Assembly (NCBI GenBank): GCA_963402885.1
Contig: OY727099.1
Location: 13,318,001-13,382,000 of the forward strand
DNA length: 64,000 bases
Origin: Antedon bifida
Lineage: Eukaryota > Echinodermata > Crinoidea > Comatulida > Antedonidae
Direction: 5' to 3'
Of the stretch, positions 49,791 to 61,000 are shown piece after piece. Position 1 is the first letter of the stretch. Each line of letters begins with the position of its first letter. The notes beneath the pieces were generated by a model. That model saw only the letters and a list, made by a program, of their open reading frames with translations. It did no database searches and was not told the origin of the DNA. Made by a program: the position numbers and the translations under genes.

Positions 49791-51851
49791 ATAGTGGCTC
49801 GCTTTTTTAGGTGTGTGATATTATTGGGCATTTAATACAGTGCGATAGTGTTGGCATTTAATACAGTGTGGTAGCATTGCTCGCTATACAGTTTTAATCA
49901 TAAACTTTGACTGTTTGTGATACTGAATACTGCCTGTACTGTACAGTTACTGAAATCACAACTGATTAATACAGTAGTTTTACCTCCTGAAATGTTTGTT
50001 TCAAATGATAATAATTTTAAACTTGATAAAAAATAAAACCATAATAGTACACACAATTTTGAAATATCATAATTGATTTTAATAGTTTTCAATTTCACTG
50101 TTGACCTCAAGTTTAATGGGATACAAAATTCATGTACTGTATTAATAGTCATTGATTATTATTCTTTAGTATCCTGAATGTGTAGCAATAACATTACTGT
50201 AGAAGGTATTCTGAGAAACATACCTATCATATGATACATAGCCATCATTACTGTACATACAGTACCATGATCTGGATTTAAAAACAAAGTCTGATGAGCT
50301 TAGTGCCATCAATATTGATGCCAATCAATAGAGAGTTGTCTTGAAATAACAAACAGAGAATCAGTAATTAATACAAAAGGTAATATGAAGGTCAAACTCT
50401 GTCTTTTGAAGTACTGTACAGGTCATGGCCAACACAAAGCATCATCATTATATAGACCACAATTTGAACAATCTTTCTTTTTAATTAGAGAAAAATATTT
50501 TACACAATAGAACACAATTTTACTATACTATAGCATTTTATAATTTATTAGTTTTAAAAGATTAATCGGGACAGCGATTTTGGCCGTGACCGAGCGAGTA
50601 AGAAAAACTGTACAGTATGCAAATATACTTGATCTGAACAATTTTCAGCCTTTAAAATAATAAGTTCACAACACACCATTGCCATTTTTTGACTTTTTAT
50701 TACAATTTGTTATAAGCAATTGATGTACAAACAGTCGGTATTCGCTACTATTACTGTAATAATAATAATTTTGCTGTTAAACACTATTAACAGCTATATT
50801 TGTGAAATGTGTTGTTTTCCGTTAATTATGTATGATGATGAAATTGTGATTCAACAAAACAAATGAATAGATACTTCTTGTTCATATTTAAATTTTCAGC
50901 ACAATGCTTCATAATCTGGGTGGATTACCTAAAATAAATCTTTATAGTAATTATAAGTAAGGTAAATATATTTGTTTATAAACAATTACATTTTACAATA
51001 AATGTAACAATGCTAATATTTTCCATAATTTTCAGTACTTCTACAGTATTTTATTAAATACAAAACCATCAAGATATTTATAAATATTTAATTCAGATTA
51101 AATTTTAATTAGATTTAAAAGAAGAGGAGATGTCTAGAAACAAGTCTATAAAGACACTAGGTGTTCACATCAAACTCTTACAATATCCAATTTACAAAAA
51201 GACTGTACTGTATGTTGATGTCTGTGAAGTATATTGGCATAAAGCCACAAATAATATAAAATAAATGTTATATTAAATTTGATCATACAGTATGAATCAT
51301 AATCAACTCTATTGTTAAACTGTTGCTGTTGTCAGGATATCTGGATTAGTTTAGGTTATGTTATAATACAAACACCAACCGCAAAACGGAGCCTACCTTC
51401 CTGACCATCTATTTAATATCAACCTCAAACAACATGGCATTTTTCTATTTACTGTTTAACAAGTGCACCTATCCACAAAATTAATGTTGGGTTGGTGAGC
51501 AGGAAAAAAAGGGAATACTGTAGAATTATGGTGGAACTAACATAAAATTTGGGTTTCCTTGAATAGCTTGACCACATATACTGTGTACATTATTTAATTA
51601 ATTCTTAAACCTGCTATTTAAACATGGTATCTGAAATACAGAACCATAAATATAGCCTATTATTATTGTTATGATCAAATTTAGAATAATTATTAATAGT
51701 TATGATGCATAGTGTTTATTTGGTGGGAGGTATTGTTGAATACATTGTTAAAACCTGTATCAAGCCTAGGGTCATTGTAGACAGGCAAACATGCGGAAGA
51801 CACAATGCTGATCGCATATAAACAAAACAAGCATGCTAAGTTATTGTATGC

Positions 51852-52013
51852 ATGAAAATAAGTGGAAGAACTCAACACGGCTCGCGTACAAACGAGGTGG
51901 AGAAGCGGTCAGCTTTAGCACCTGGTTACGCTGGCACGCTTGATGAATGCAATGCTCGACTCATTCAGGCTAACAAATATCAATTACAGATGATTCAAGA
52001 TTTAATTATGCAG
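51852..52013 (+). CDS. Orphan exon-like ORF, unknown product
   Basis: An ATG at 51852, preceded by an in-frame TAA 15 bases upstream, opens 54 codons that end exactly at a good donor (ATGCAG|gtatgg). The product begins MKISGRTQHGSRTNEVEKRS and continues LAPGYAGTLDECNARL to a Gln-rich, helix-prone end (YQLQMIQDLIMQ). Base composition and residue balance look like real coding sequence and unlike the flanking DNA. I do not recognise the family. It lies on the opposite strand inside the proposed first intron of sif, and no partner exon was found. It may be the first exon of a nested gene or a fragment of an inactive one. Confidence 0.35.
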
Positions 52014-52200
52014 GTATGGAATGGAAAAGACCATTGTTAACACATCAACCCCTTATTACTCTACACCGCCAAGAAACAAACCTGAATTGTGTCCAGATAA
52101 ATTTACTTTTTACATCTGATTTTTAGTAACCCGGGACTGACACGGATCGTGTGTGTCTGCGTTTACGTTAATTTCTTTGATATATCAATTAAATAAAATA

Positions 52201-52455
52201 GAGAAGACTTGGAGTATATTTACTATAGATTGTGGGGAGTATAGAGTTGGAAAAAACAGTACAGAGGACAATGACGAAAAGACAAATACTGTAGATTGAG
52301 TACAGAGTATTCAGTAGAGAGTACACTATACAATCTGAGCAGTTAGTACAGTAAAGAGTAGAAAAGAGTACAGTTATAGTAGAATAGTGAATAGGGACAC
52401 TGAATAGAGTAGAGTTAGAAAAGAGTACTGTACAGAGTAGAGAGTCTATTAAGAG
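52201..52455 (+). repeat. Degenerate AGAGTA/AGTACAG-rich tract
   Basis: A strongly purine-biased strand (ctgtacagagtagagagtct, gtagaaaagagtacag and similar) made of irregular copies of agagta with gtacag. It lies 200 bp downstream of the orphan ORF. The open frame on the other strand is a by-product of the repeat. Confidence 0.6.
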
Positions 52456-53021
52456 TGTAACAATTAACAATAACAGTAACAGTACTTTTCGATGGATTTA
52501 GGTTGACACTTCACAACATTCAGACTCTGTTATTAATTTCCTGATCAATATCTATTTTTTTTCATAGTTGATAAAACCTATCTGTACAAACTGTCTACAG
52601 GTTTATAAACAAAATTGTAACATTTTAATGCAATTGCAACTGTACTGTAGAGTCTTTTTCTTCAGCAGATCGGATGAAAGTCGGTTACTTTTTAATCAGA
52701 ATATTGGATGGTTACTTTTACACTTAATATAATATTTTATAATGTCTTAAATTTCTTTCTTTCTTTTCTCTAAAAAGAACCCCCACTTAGTTTTAAAACA
52801 GAACAAAATACAATTTTCAACATAAATGTGAACAATAACATGTTTACGACTGTACTGTTGGCATGTTGGTTTTACAGGTACAGTAAGCTAGAACAACACT
52901 TTTCAAAACAACTTTTTTAAAGCGCTTTTCTCTGACAGCAAATGCTTGTATATTGTTACTAGTACTTTGATTTTTCTTTTTATCAATGATTACAGTACAT
53001 TCTAAAATAGAGTATTTTTAT

Positions 53022-53366
53022 TTAAAGATGTACTGTATTTTCCCCCAAAAACATGAAAAATGAAGATTACAGTAAAATCAAACTTTAAATAGGCCATTTT
53101 GCAGTTTTAGTAAAGTTATTCAATTCTGTAAAAAAACAAAACAAATAATTGTTTCACTTATTAAAAAAGACATTTGAAAGAAACAATTAATTTTAACCAA
53201 AAACCATTGTCTGACAAACATTGACATTACATTACATTTTTATCAGGTAAATATTTTTTTTTGATCCAGTTTTTGGTCAAAGTGAAAACTATTATGTGAC
53301 ATTAAAATGGCATATTAAAAAAAAAATTGAAAAAAATATATTTTTAGGGGGACAATATATCTTTAA
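53022..53366 (+). mobile_element. MITE of the TTAAAGATATATTGTCCCCC family, copy B
   Basis: It starts TTAAAGATGTACTGTATTTT CCCCCAAAAACATG and ends GGGGGACAATATATCTTTAA, near-perfect inverted ends. The body shares aggccattttgcagtttta, caaccaaaaac and aactattatgtgacattaa with the other copies. Elements begin and end in TTAA, which may be the target duplication. Confidence 0.75.
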
Positions 53367-53834
53367 GTACTGACTTGACTATGACTTTTACATTTTTTTC
53401 ATGACCTTTGAACTAAAGTAAATGTCAGTTTCAATCTTGCAATGTAAAGTCAAACAGAAAACAAGTGTGAATTTCCTGGCAAGATATGTAAATGAATAAA
53501 ACATTAAATAAATCAAGACAGTAAAATGAAATCTAGATTTATGATGGAGAAAGTTAAGGGTTACAGAGTAGCATTGATGCATGATCAGTTATAGAATGTG
53601 AACTTTTCACAAGCAAACAGTATACACAGAATTATTCTGCATTCAGATTAGTACATTACAGTAGTACAGAACTTTAAGTAGAACTTTGGAAAACTGATTT
53701 TATGTGCATACAAGAACAATGTATTCACACTACAGTAATTCGGGGAAAACGACCACCACAAGATGACCCATTGTTAGCACAATAGACCTAAGTACTCAAG
53801 AGACACTGAGAACATGAGAAACAAGAACTATTAG

Positions 53835-54208
53835 TTAAAGATGTATTGTCCCCCAAAAACATGAAAAAATAAAGATTAATAAAATCAGATTTTTAATAGG
53901 CAATTTCACAGTTTTAATAAAGTTATTCACTTCTGTAGAAAAAAAAATCGTCAAAAATAATTATTTCACTTATAAAAAGACAAAAGAAATGGTTAATTTC
54001 AACCAAAAATCATTGTCTTCTAGACAATTTAGGTATATTTTGCTTTAAATTACATTTTTTTAGTGGAAAATGTTTTTTTTGGTGGAAAATGTTTTTTTTT
54101 TTATTAAGTTTTCGGTCAAATTGAATAACTATTATGTGATATTAAAATGGCATATTCAACAACAAAAATGTTAAAAATTATTTTTTTAGGGGGACAATAT
54201 ATCTTTAA
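53835..54208 (+). mobile_element. MITE of the TTAAAGATATATTGTCCCCC family, copy C
   Basis: The ends are TTAAAGATGTATTGTCCCCC and GGGGGACAATATATCTTTAA, an 18-of-20 inverted match. It lies 470 bp from copy B in the same orientation and aligns with it along its length. Confidence 0.8.
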
Positions 54209-54669
54209 AACAGCCTGGGTTGTTGCTTTCAAAATGTATGGGTTTCCCCATCCACCAGATTTTTATACAAAGCAGAAAGGTTGAGCTGCAGTAGTGTAAT
54301 GTACAGTACTGTCAGTGCTAACTAAATTGTACCAATTTGGTCTATTTGTACAAAGAACCTAAGGGCATGAATTAAATGCTGTGTCAATGTCATTAATGCT
54401 AATAATATAATTAGCAGTAATTACAATCATAACAAAGGATATTACTCTTGGGAAATAATGTACTTAACAGTTTACTAGCAAAGGTCATAAACACTTCTCT
54501 CAATACTGAAAACACTTTCACTGCCTTGCATTGATTTGATCCTCTCTCTCCTTTTCATCTCTCTTTTGGTGGAAACTTGATTTAGAAATTGTTTTTCACT
54601 TTCATTGTCGTAAAGGACCATTACAAGTCATATCAGTGCTGCTGTGGAAGTGCAGGCACCATTTATTTA

Positions 54670-54876
54670 AGGCCAACTCAGACTGCATCGTACGACAGGC
54701 CCGATAAAACGTTTTGTCTCGCATGTGCTTTCTGAGTTGATACCAACGAGATGAGTTGTCTTGTGATAGCGTCAGGTGTAGTTTTTAGGTCGTTGGGAGA
54801 ACATGAAACAAGTTTAATTTTTTCGCGACGAGACTACTCGTCAGTCCTTGTTGTATGGTGCCGTCTGAGTTGGCCT
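54670..54876. mobile_element. MITE (AGGCCAACTCAGAC family), 207 bp, TTA duplication
   Basis: The left end AGGCCAACTCAGACTGCATC and the complement of the right end (AGGCCAACTCAGACGGCACC) form long inverted repeats. TTA flanks both sides (54667-54669 and 54877-54879). It shares ends and sub-terminal TCGTACGAC and tcgcgacgag blocks with the copy at 41293-41483. Confidence 0.78.
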
Positions 54877-55030
54877 TTACACAACAATAAATAACAGTGT
54901 GTTTTAAATTAAAGGAATTAAGGGGATGGTTGCAGTTTTTTTTACTATATAAATCTGAAATATGACAGTTACAATGTGCATCACATTAGTACAACTTTAG
55001 TTCAAACATTCAGCCGCTGCCAGCAGGTAT

Positions 55031-55199
55031 GGTTCCCACTAGAGGAGACATATAGTAACGCAAGGATGTACATGTATGCAACACAAGCGAGTTTGATTAA
55101 TTCAAATAATCCATCGATCGTTTGTGATTAGTCAAATTATTTAATTTACATGCTCTTGTGTGCGCTTGTTACACATATCTATACTATTTCTAGTGAGCA
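55031..55199. mobile_element. Diverged MITE with GGTTCCCACTAG ends
   Basis: The left end GGTTCCCACTAGAGGAGACA and the right end ctagtgagcat are inverted relatives. The inside shares acgcaag, gtgattagtcaaatta and gcgcttgt blocks with the element at 29432-29583. The right boundary is approximate. Confidence 0.45.
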
Positions 55200-55229
55200 T
55201 ACTGTATGTGTGGGGTATATTGTGTAGGC

Positions 55230-55680
55230 CTAACAATACAGATTTTCCTCAGTTTCAGGCTCATGCATGGTTTAATAATAGTAGGCCTACCTAGAGAGGC
55301 CTAGACTAGTCAACAGGCCTGAGTATGAATGATACAAGGCCCTACCTAGGCCTATGCTTTATTATTGTAGGCTACCCCTAGGGCCCTAGTGTGTTTTGTT
55401 TAAACAGACATAGCCTAGGGCTAGACCCTCGATGCCATGGCTACTTGATAATTCCAGTAGACTAGAATAGGCCTACAGTAACTAGCCTATGCCTACCCTA
55501 GAGTTTTAGAACTACTGCCACCACCACTGCCTGGCACTGGTTTGTGTGGTGGACTGGCTCAGCGAATTGGTGGGATGCTTCTCCACAATTACAACACACT
55601 TGAGATACCGGGCCCAGATGTTATAATAATTGATTGAGCCTGACTAGCTAGGCCTATGCATATCCTACTTTCGTTGAGCT
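55230..55680. repeat. Cluster of TAGGCCTA-type palindromes
   Basis: About ten copies of taggcctac, aggccta, tagcctaggg and their complements lie in 450 bp, in DNA with more G+C than its surroundings. It adjoins the proposed first exon of sif. Confidence 0.6.
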
Positions 55681-55709
55681 TTTCTCTTGTGTATCTATCT
55701 TTATCTTAC

Positions 55710-55850
55710 CTTCTAAAATGAATGGCTAAATATTCCAATATCTTATCAACAACCTCTAGGATTTGCTGGATAAAAAAAGACACTGCACGGTAACCGTTTC
55801 TACCACACGGCTGGATTTTTAGTTTACATTCATGCTATGGCGCTACGCCA
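55710..55850 (-). other. Probable first (non-coding) exon of sif
   Basis: A consensus donor (AGAAG|gtaagata) follows position 55710 on the minus strand. The sequence upstream of it has more G+C and CpG than its surroundings (for example tggcgtagcgcc) and contains only short ORFs. The 5' limit is not defined; about 55850 is a guess from the adjoining CCAAT boxes. It could instead be a first exon of an unseen gene. Confidence 0.35.
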
Positions 55851-55895
55851 GATCCGATATTCAGATACGTGTGAAGTGAAAGTAAATTTAAGCTT

Positions 55896-55940
55896 TCTGA
55901 TTGGATAAATCTTAATTTATTTATCGCACTGATTGGACGT
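55896..55940 (-). promoter_or_regulatory. Two CCAAT boxes, putative promoter of the minus-strand gene
   Basis: Read on the minus strand, CCAAT occurs at 55904-55900 (atccaatcag) and 55936-55932 (gtccaatcag), 32 bp apart, both with the extended CCAATCAG form bound by NF-Y. They sit about 50-90 bp upstream of the proposed first exon. CpGs are more frequent here than in the adjacent AT-rich DNA. No TATA box is obvious. Confidence 0.35.
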
Positions 55941-57764
55941 GTTTTATCAGACCTGTTGAAATACCTACGTGCCGTGTGAAAATTATTTACGAGGCAAATC
56001 TTTTGTTATTGATTGTTATGAATATACCAAACCGCCTGTAGTATGAGGCACACCCCAATACACCGAGGATGACTAATAGACAGATTATAATTGTGAAGGA
56101 GATAGAAGGATAAAACGTTTTAATTACTTCACCATATGCATTTAGACCCGTTCACAATGAGAGTTATGACTCAGATTGTTACATTAACAATGCATTTTGT
56201 GAATGGATGTGTATACTACTAATAAATAAGCGATATATTTCATTTAAATATAGATATCATTTAGTATTGTACTGTATCAGCAAACAATCAAATCAAACTA
56301 TAAGTTGTAGGTTTATAGTATTATAATGTACACAAAATGTTATCTAATGTTTGTTTTGAAAAATGGTTGATTTTTTAATAATTTTGTAATAAAAAAATTA
56401 CTACAATTATTTTTTACATAATTTTATAACATATTTGGCCTAGTATTCAAGAGTCAAGGAGAAATAAAAAGTGAACAATGCAGGATTTCCGGAAGTAAAA
56501 GTAAAACAAAAGAAAAAAGACTCCCAACACACCGGTAATCTGGTTTGAAATCTAATCAAAACAGTATGGCCTACTACCTATTATGAAAATTTAAAAACTC
56601 CTAACTTTTGATTTGTTTAGTTATTGTTTACCACCCACAACTAATAGTAAATAGATTGATAAATAACATGTAAATATAAGAAAAATACCACCAGTATTTA
56701 TTTTTGTTTAAAAAAGATTAATATACAGTATACAACGAGATATAAAATTCTAATCACGTCTCTTTTTAAACTATAGAACTGCTACGCATTTTTAGTTCTG
56801 GCTGTTTTGTTTTGTTTTGTTTTTTTTAATCGTTTTAGCGTTTTGCTTATTTTATTTTATATCTCCATGAGATTTAGACACACGCGCGTGATGTTACGTA
56901 TTTTGCGTTCTTGTAATTTTCCACTCCGCGAACCCGAATGAGACAATAATAAATGATTTACTACAAGTACAACCTCATTTTTAATAAACTTTTCAGTTAG
57001 TCGGCGGATGTAGAGGGCGCCATGACGAATTTTATGAAAGTAATATCACGATCTTGAATCAAGTCATACAAAAAAAATCTGAAGAAAAAATTCTGACTGT
57101 TAGATAAGTAAATTTGTTCGTATATGAATATTTATTCATGATCTTCAAGCTCGGAAGTACGATAGCACTTGTAACAAGAGGACTCTTAAACAAAAAACAA
57201 TAAATATAAAAATAAATATATTTAAAACACAAAGTAACATTTAACGTAAAATAAGATAGAAAAGACAAGTACAATACAGAGAAAATGTTTTAAAATCCCA
57301 CAGCCTAATAAATGTTTATGCCTAATATAAAGAAATATAAATCTTATTAGGTTATGATAATCATTATCCTGACTGGATTCTGTTTCAAATGGAGGTATAA
57401 AATAATTATTTTATACCTCCATGTTTTCACAAACGAAACTTTGTTCCTTTCTTTCCGACAATCACGAAAAAGCCTTATTAGTTTCAGGCGCGACATTTTA
57501 CCAACTCGTCATCTGGTCTAACTTGTCCGAGTTATCTAATTCCCATCCATATCTTGTTCTCGTGGGGCTTTGATTGGTGGTGGGGAAGGTGGCTAAATGT
57601 GTCGATTTGTTGAACTGTTGAATTCGCGAAAAGTGATAGATATTATTTGCATTATATGCACAAATTATAGGCCTCCGACCATAAGTTTATACAAGAAAAC
57701 AAATTCCAAAACCCCAAAAATACCCTCTTAATGTGTTGCTTTTGGTTGTTCCTTAAGCTAAATA
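55941..57764. other. Intergenic region and SLC22 3' flank
   Basis: Between the proposed sif promoter and the SLC22 stop. It holds the 34-bp palindrome and a possible SLC22 poly(A) signal (57136-57131, minus). A CpG-rich patch at about 56880-57030 has no recognised function. Confidence 0.5.
57389..57422. repeat. Perfect 34-bp palindrome
   Basis: The arm atggaggtataaaataa is followed directly by its exact complement with no spacer. It lies about 340 bp downstream of the SLC22 stop codon, within the possible 3' UTR. Confidence 0.9.
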
Positions 57765-58005
57765 CTAAACAATTCTGTTGCTTCTGGAATTACTCAGTTT
57801 GAAATCCTCCCCTTCTTTCAATGTTTCTGGAAGCTGCATTCCATTGGTTTCAGGAAGGGTTAATGTTAGAAATCCACCCGCAATGCTCAAACAACCAAAT
57901 AGTAGATACGGCAACGGTGACCATACACGTTGCAGTTCTAGAATTAGTGGCGCAATAACTCCTCCAACTCGAGCAGATGTTGATGATAGTCCTAAACCAG
58001 TGCTC
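57765..58005 (-). CDS. SLC22 terminal exon: TM11, TM12, C-tail and stop
   Basis: Acceptor cactttttcag; 241 nt ending at TAG (57767-57765). It reads STGLGLSSTSARVGGVIAPL, then LQRVWSPLPYLLFGCLSIAG for TM12, TLPET and a short hydrophilic tail ending NSRSNRIV. RVGG.IAP and LPET are the usual C-terminal marks of the family, and the tail length is normal. A possible polyadenylation signal on this strand (AATAAA at 57136-57131) would make a 3' UTR of about 0.6 kb that includes the palindrome at 57389-57422. Confidence 0.92.
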
Positions 58006-61000
58006 CTGAAAAAGTGTTTTAAAATGCATTATGAACATGTAATAGTAAAGACCGACCAGCTTAAAATAATTATATAAAAGGTATCATAGCTAACCTTGAT
58101 GACTTTAATCGGGTGTATGGAAACATATTGTGGAAACCCATTGTAATTCCTTCAATTGCAATATCCATCCATGGAATATTTATGAAGAAGTTGCAATTAT
58201 ATTATAAACTCCAAGGAGATGACGAACTTTCTGGGTTCCATTATTTCAATTACATGAATTAGCTAGAGTTACATTATTTGACGCTATGAACGATCACACG
58301 TGGTCTAATGTTCATTCATTTGAATTATTTTAAACATAAATCCCCAAATTCGTATTAAAAAATAAAAACTTTCCTTAATTTAGAGATTTACTCGATGAAA
58401 CAAACTTTTATAACGATTGATTATTAAATTGTAATGCATTTGAAAGGAACGATTAACCATTCTACTAATGGTCTTGTACATGGCATATTCATTATACATT
58501 TTGAAAATAAATAATGAATATTTTAGGCGGAGATTCTATTATTGCAATTAATGAGGAATCTCTCAACATATTTGTTACTTTGTGAACTACTTAAGAGCTG
58601 CTTGGTTAGCTAAAAACATTCCCATTTTCTTCAGCAGATTTTCCCCGTTGCCATGATGTTGCTTAATACTTACTTACTATACATAGGGCCTACTTAATAC
58701 CACTATTGAAACGTGATACACTGTATATACTTTATTTTGACTGCACCATAGTTTCGTGAGTGCCACAATTCTTTAGGTGAAGTATTTCAAATAAATAAAA
58801 ACATATCTAATATAACTGTATCTTGTTGTATTTCTGACGTCATATAATTTTAGTTACACATTATAAACACTTTATTACCTAACAGGTGTTGGGAACAATT
58901 CAGATGAAAAGACATACAATGCTGCAAAAGCGAAAGAGAGGCAGAGTTTTCCAATCATAGCGGTAGTAATTGTCCATGTTCCTATAGCTGTAAAAAAATT
59001 ATATATATATTTATATTATATATTATAAAAAATTACATATTGGACAGTCTAGCACAACGTATGTTAATCATTGACGTAACGTAAAAGAAGCACGCTTTGT
59101 GTGTATAATTTTAGTATCATAGGCAAATTCGGTATCATAGGAAATAAGCCTAACCTAAACATAATACATCACACCACATGTGCTACATGTAACATAATTT
59201 GGGCCTGAAATCTGCATAAATAATAATAATAATTATTATTATTATTATTATTGTGTTATTATAATTATTATTACTAGAGGGTGAGCTCGCTTCGCTCGCT
59301 CCCCCTCTAGGAAGTGTAGACGATGGTTCTCGGAATGATAATGTTCTCCTTGTACGTTTTCTGTCGGTTACCATTATTGAAAATGCTTGACATTCGTAAA
59401 ACTGTTTCACAGTGTCTTAGATGATTAATAACATTTTAAAGTATAGTGTTTATTGTTTGGTAGCGCCCTTATAGGGCGGAGGTGGGGAGGCGGAGTTCAT
59501 TTGAGGGAGGTGCTTATTCGAGGGATATGTTAAATTTTTTAGTTTTAATAATATGGTAACATTTATAATCAGATGAAATCCTCTAATAGATATGAAAAGT
59601 GGTAAAAAGAATAACAAATGCTTGGTAAATTGTAGATAACAGTGCGATGAATTCTACTACAAATAGTATAATTGTGTTATTATAAATGTGGATGGACGTT
59701 TATTAGATAGTGGGGTTGGGGGGGGGGGGGATTATTATTCAAAGTAATGTTTTATTGGAGAGGCGTTTATTCAAATAAATACCATCCTAATAATTAATAC
59801 ATTATTTAATTTAAACATCTTTTGAAACTAACTTCCATGACAGAGTGGGCCGTTTCGGCCAAAGAAAGAAGACATTATGGCTTGCAACATGGGCAGACAT
59901 CTCGGTCCTAACGGGACATAGCCTACAGTTATTCCTGCCAGACTACTCAATAAAACTCGGCTATCGGTATTTCACTCGATTTTAAACAAAATGTCTTATC
60001 ATCAAATCTCCCTATGTAATGTTATAATACTATTCCCCACAATATATTCCGATTCTTTATAGCGTATATTTAATTTGATCTTTATTAATTTGCAGTATAA
60101 TTGTTATTTTGTAACTACTGTACCTTCACACGCGCGCGCGGTCCGTTCCTAAAATAAACAAAAAACTGAAATGGCTATAGCCACTTTTAATGGCCAACTT
60201 AAGCTCCAGTCCTACTATCGGTTTTTTCTTCCATCTTCCAAAGGGACACTGTATTGATTGATGGAAAGTGCCTGTTTCCAGTCACCTTTAGGGTCAAATC
60301 TATTATTTTAACTGCTTCCAGGTTGTTGCAATGTGAACTCATTGTGAACCCGGAAATTACTTTGACCGCGAAGAATTTAAATTAAGTTGAAAATCGACTG
60401 TTGAAATCATAAATTTTGTTAAAAAACTCTTTATAATATCTTCCTAAGATAGAAATATGGAACAATATCGTAATAGTGAAAACTAATGTTATCAAATTTA
60501 CATTTCACGGTACAGCTGAGATAGATCAGTTAGGTATCCAAGGCAGAGATTTGTACCGAAGTTTTTCCATTGTGCTCGCCTATGTCAGAATTAACCATAA
60601 TTTATATATAGATTATAAATAAATAGCCATACAGAGAATCCCATTATAAAGAATGTAAGATCTATCACGTTAGCATTTCATACTGTGAAAATTCTTGGTG
60701 GTAGGCCCTAAGCGTAGGTGTATGTAGCAAGGCTATTAAAAAGCAATAGTGTATAACATAACTGATACGAACATGCGCATTACGCAAAGACTCGCAGCAT
60801 GCTAAAGTAACACTTAACACACAAACGGCTCCGTCTTGCCTTCAGTGAAACGGAACAAGTGAATGTTGCTGTACCCGCAAAGCAGATTGATCTCCTGTAT
60901 TTTCCACCAATAATCAATTCAATTAAATTAAACGTAGGCCTGTACACTCACGAGTCCATATTGTAAGAATGCAGCCTATCCCACCAATCAACATTGACCA

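Larger units (their letters stand above)
44855..55709. other. Non-coding DNA between the two probable 5' exons
   Basis: 10.9 kb rich in MITEs, with the orphan ORF at 51852-52013. A minus-strand donor (aaaag|gtgagatt) after 45949, next to a TGACGTC site at about 46001, could mark an alternative first exon, but no clear acceptor or promoter confirms it. Confidence 0.4.

Noticed and set aside
57778-58077. 99-codon plus-strand ORF
   Set aside because: Antisense shadow of the SLC22 terminal exon, whose minus-strand frame matches the family over its full length.
59280-59410. Coding frame around gctcgcttcgctcgctc
   Set aside because: The frame depends on a palindrome and an AAT microsatellite that gives poly-Ile; a repeat is more likely.
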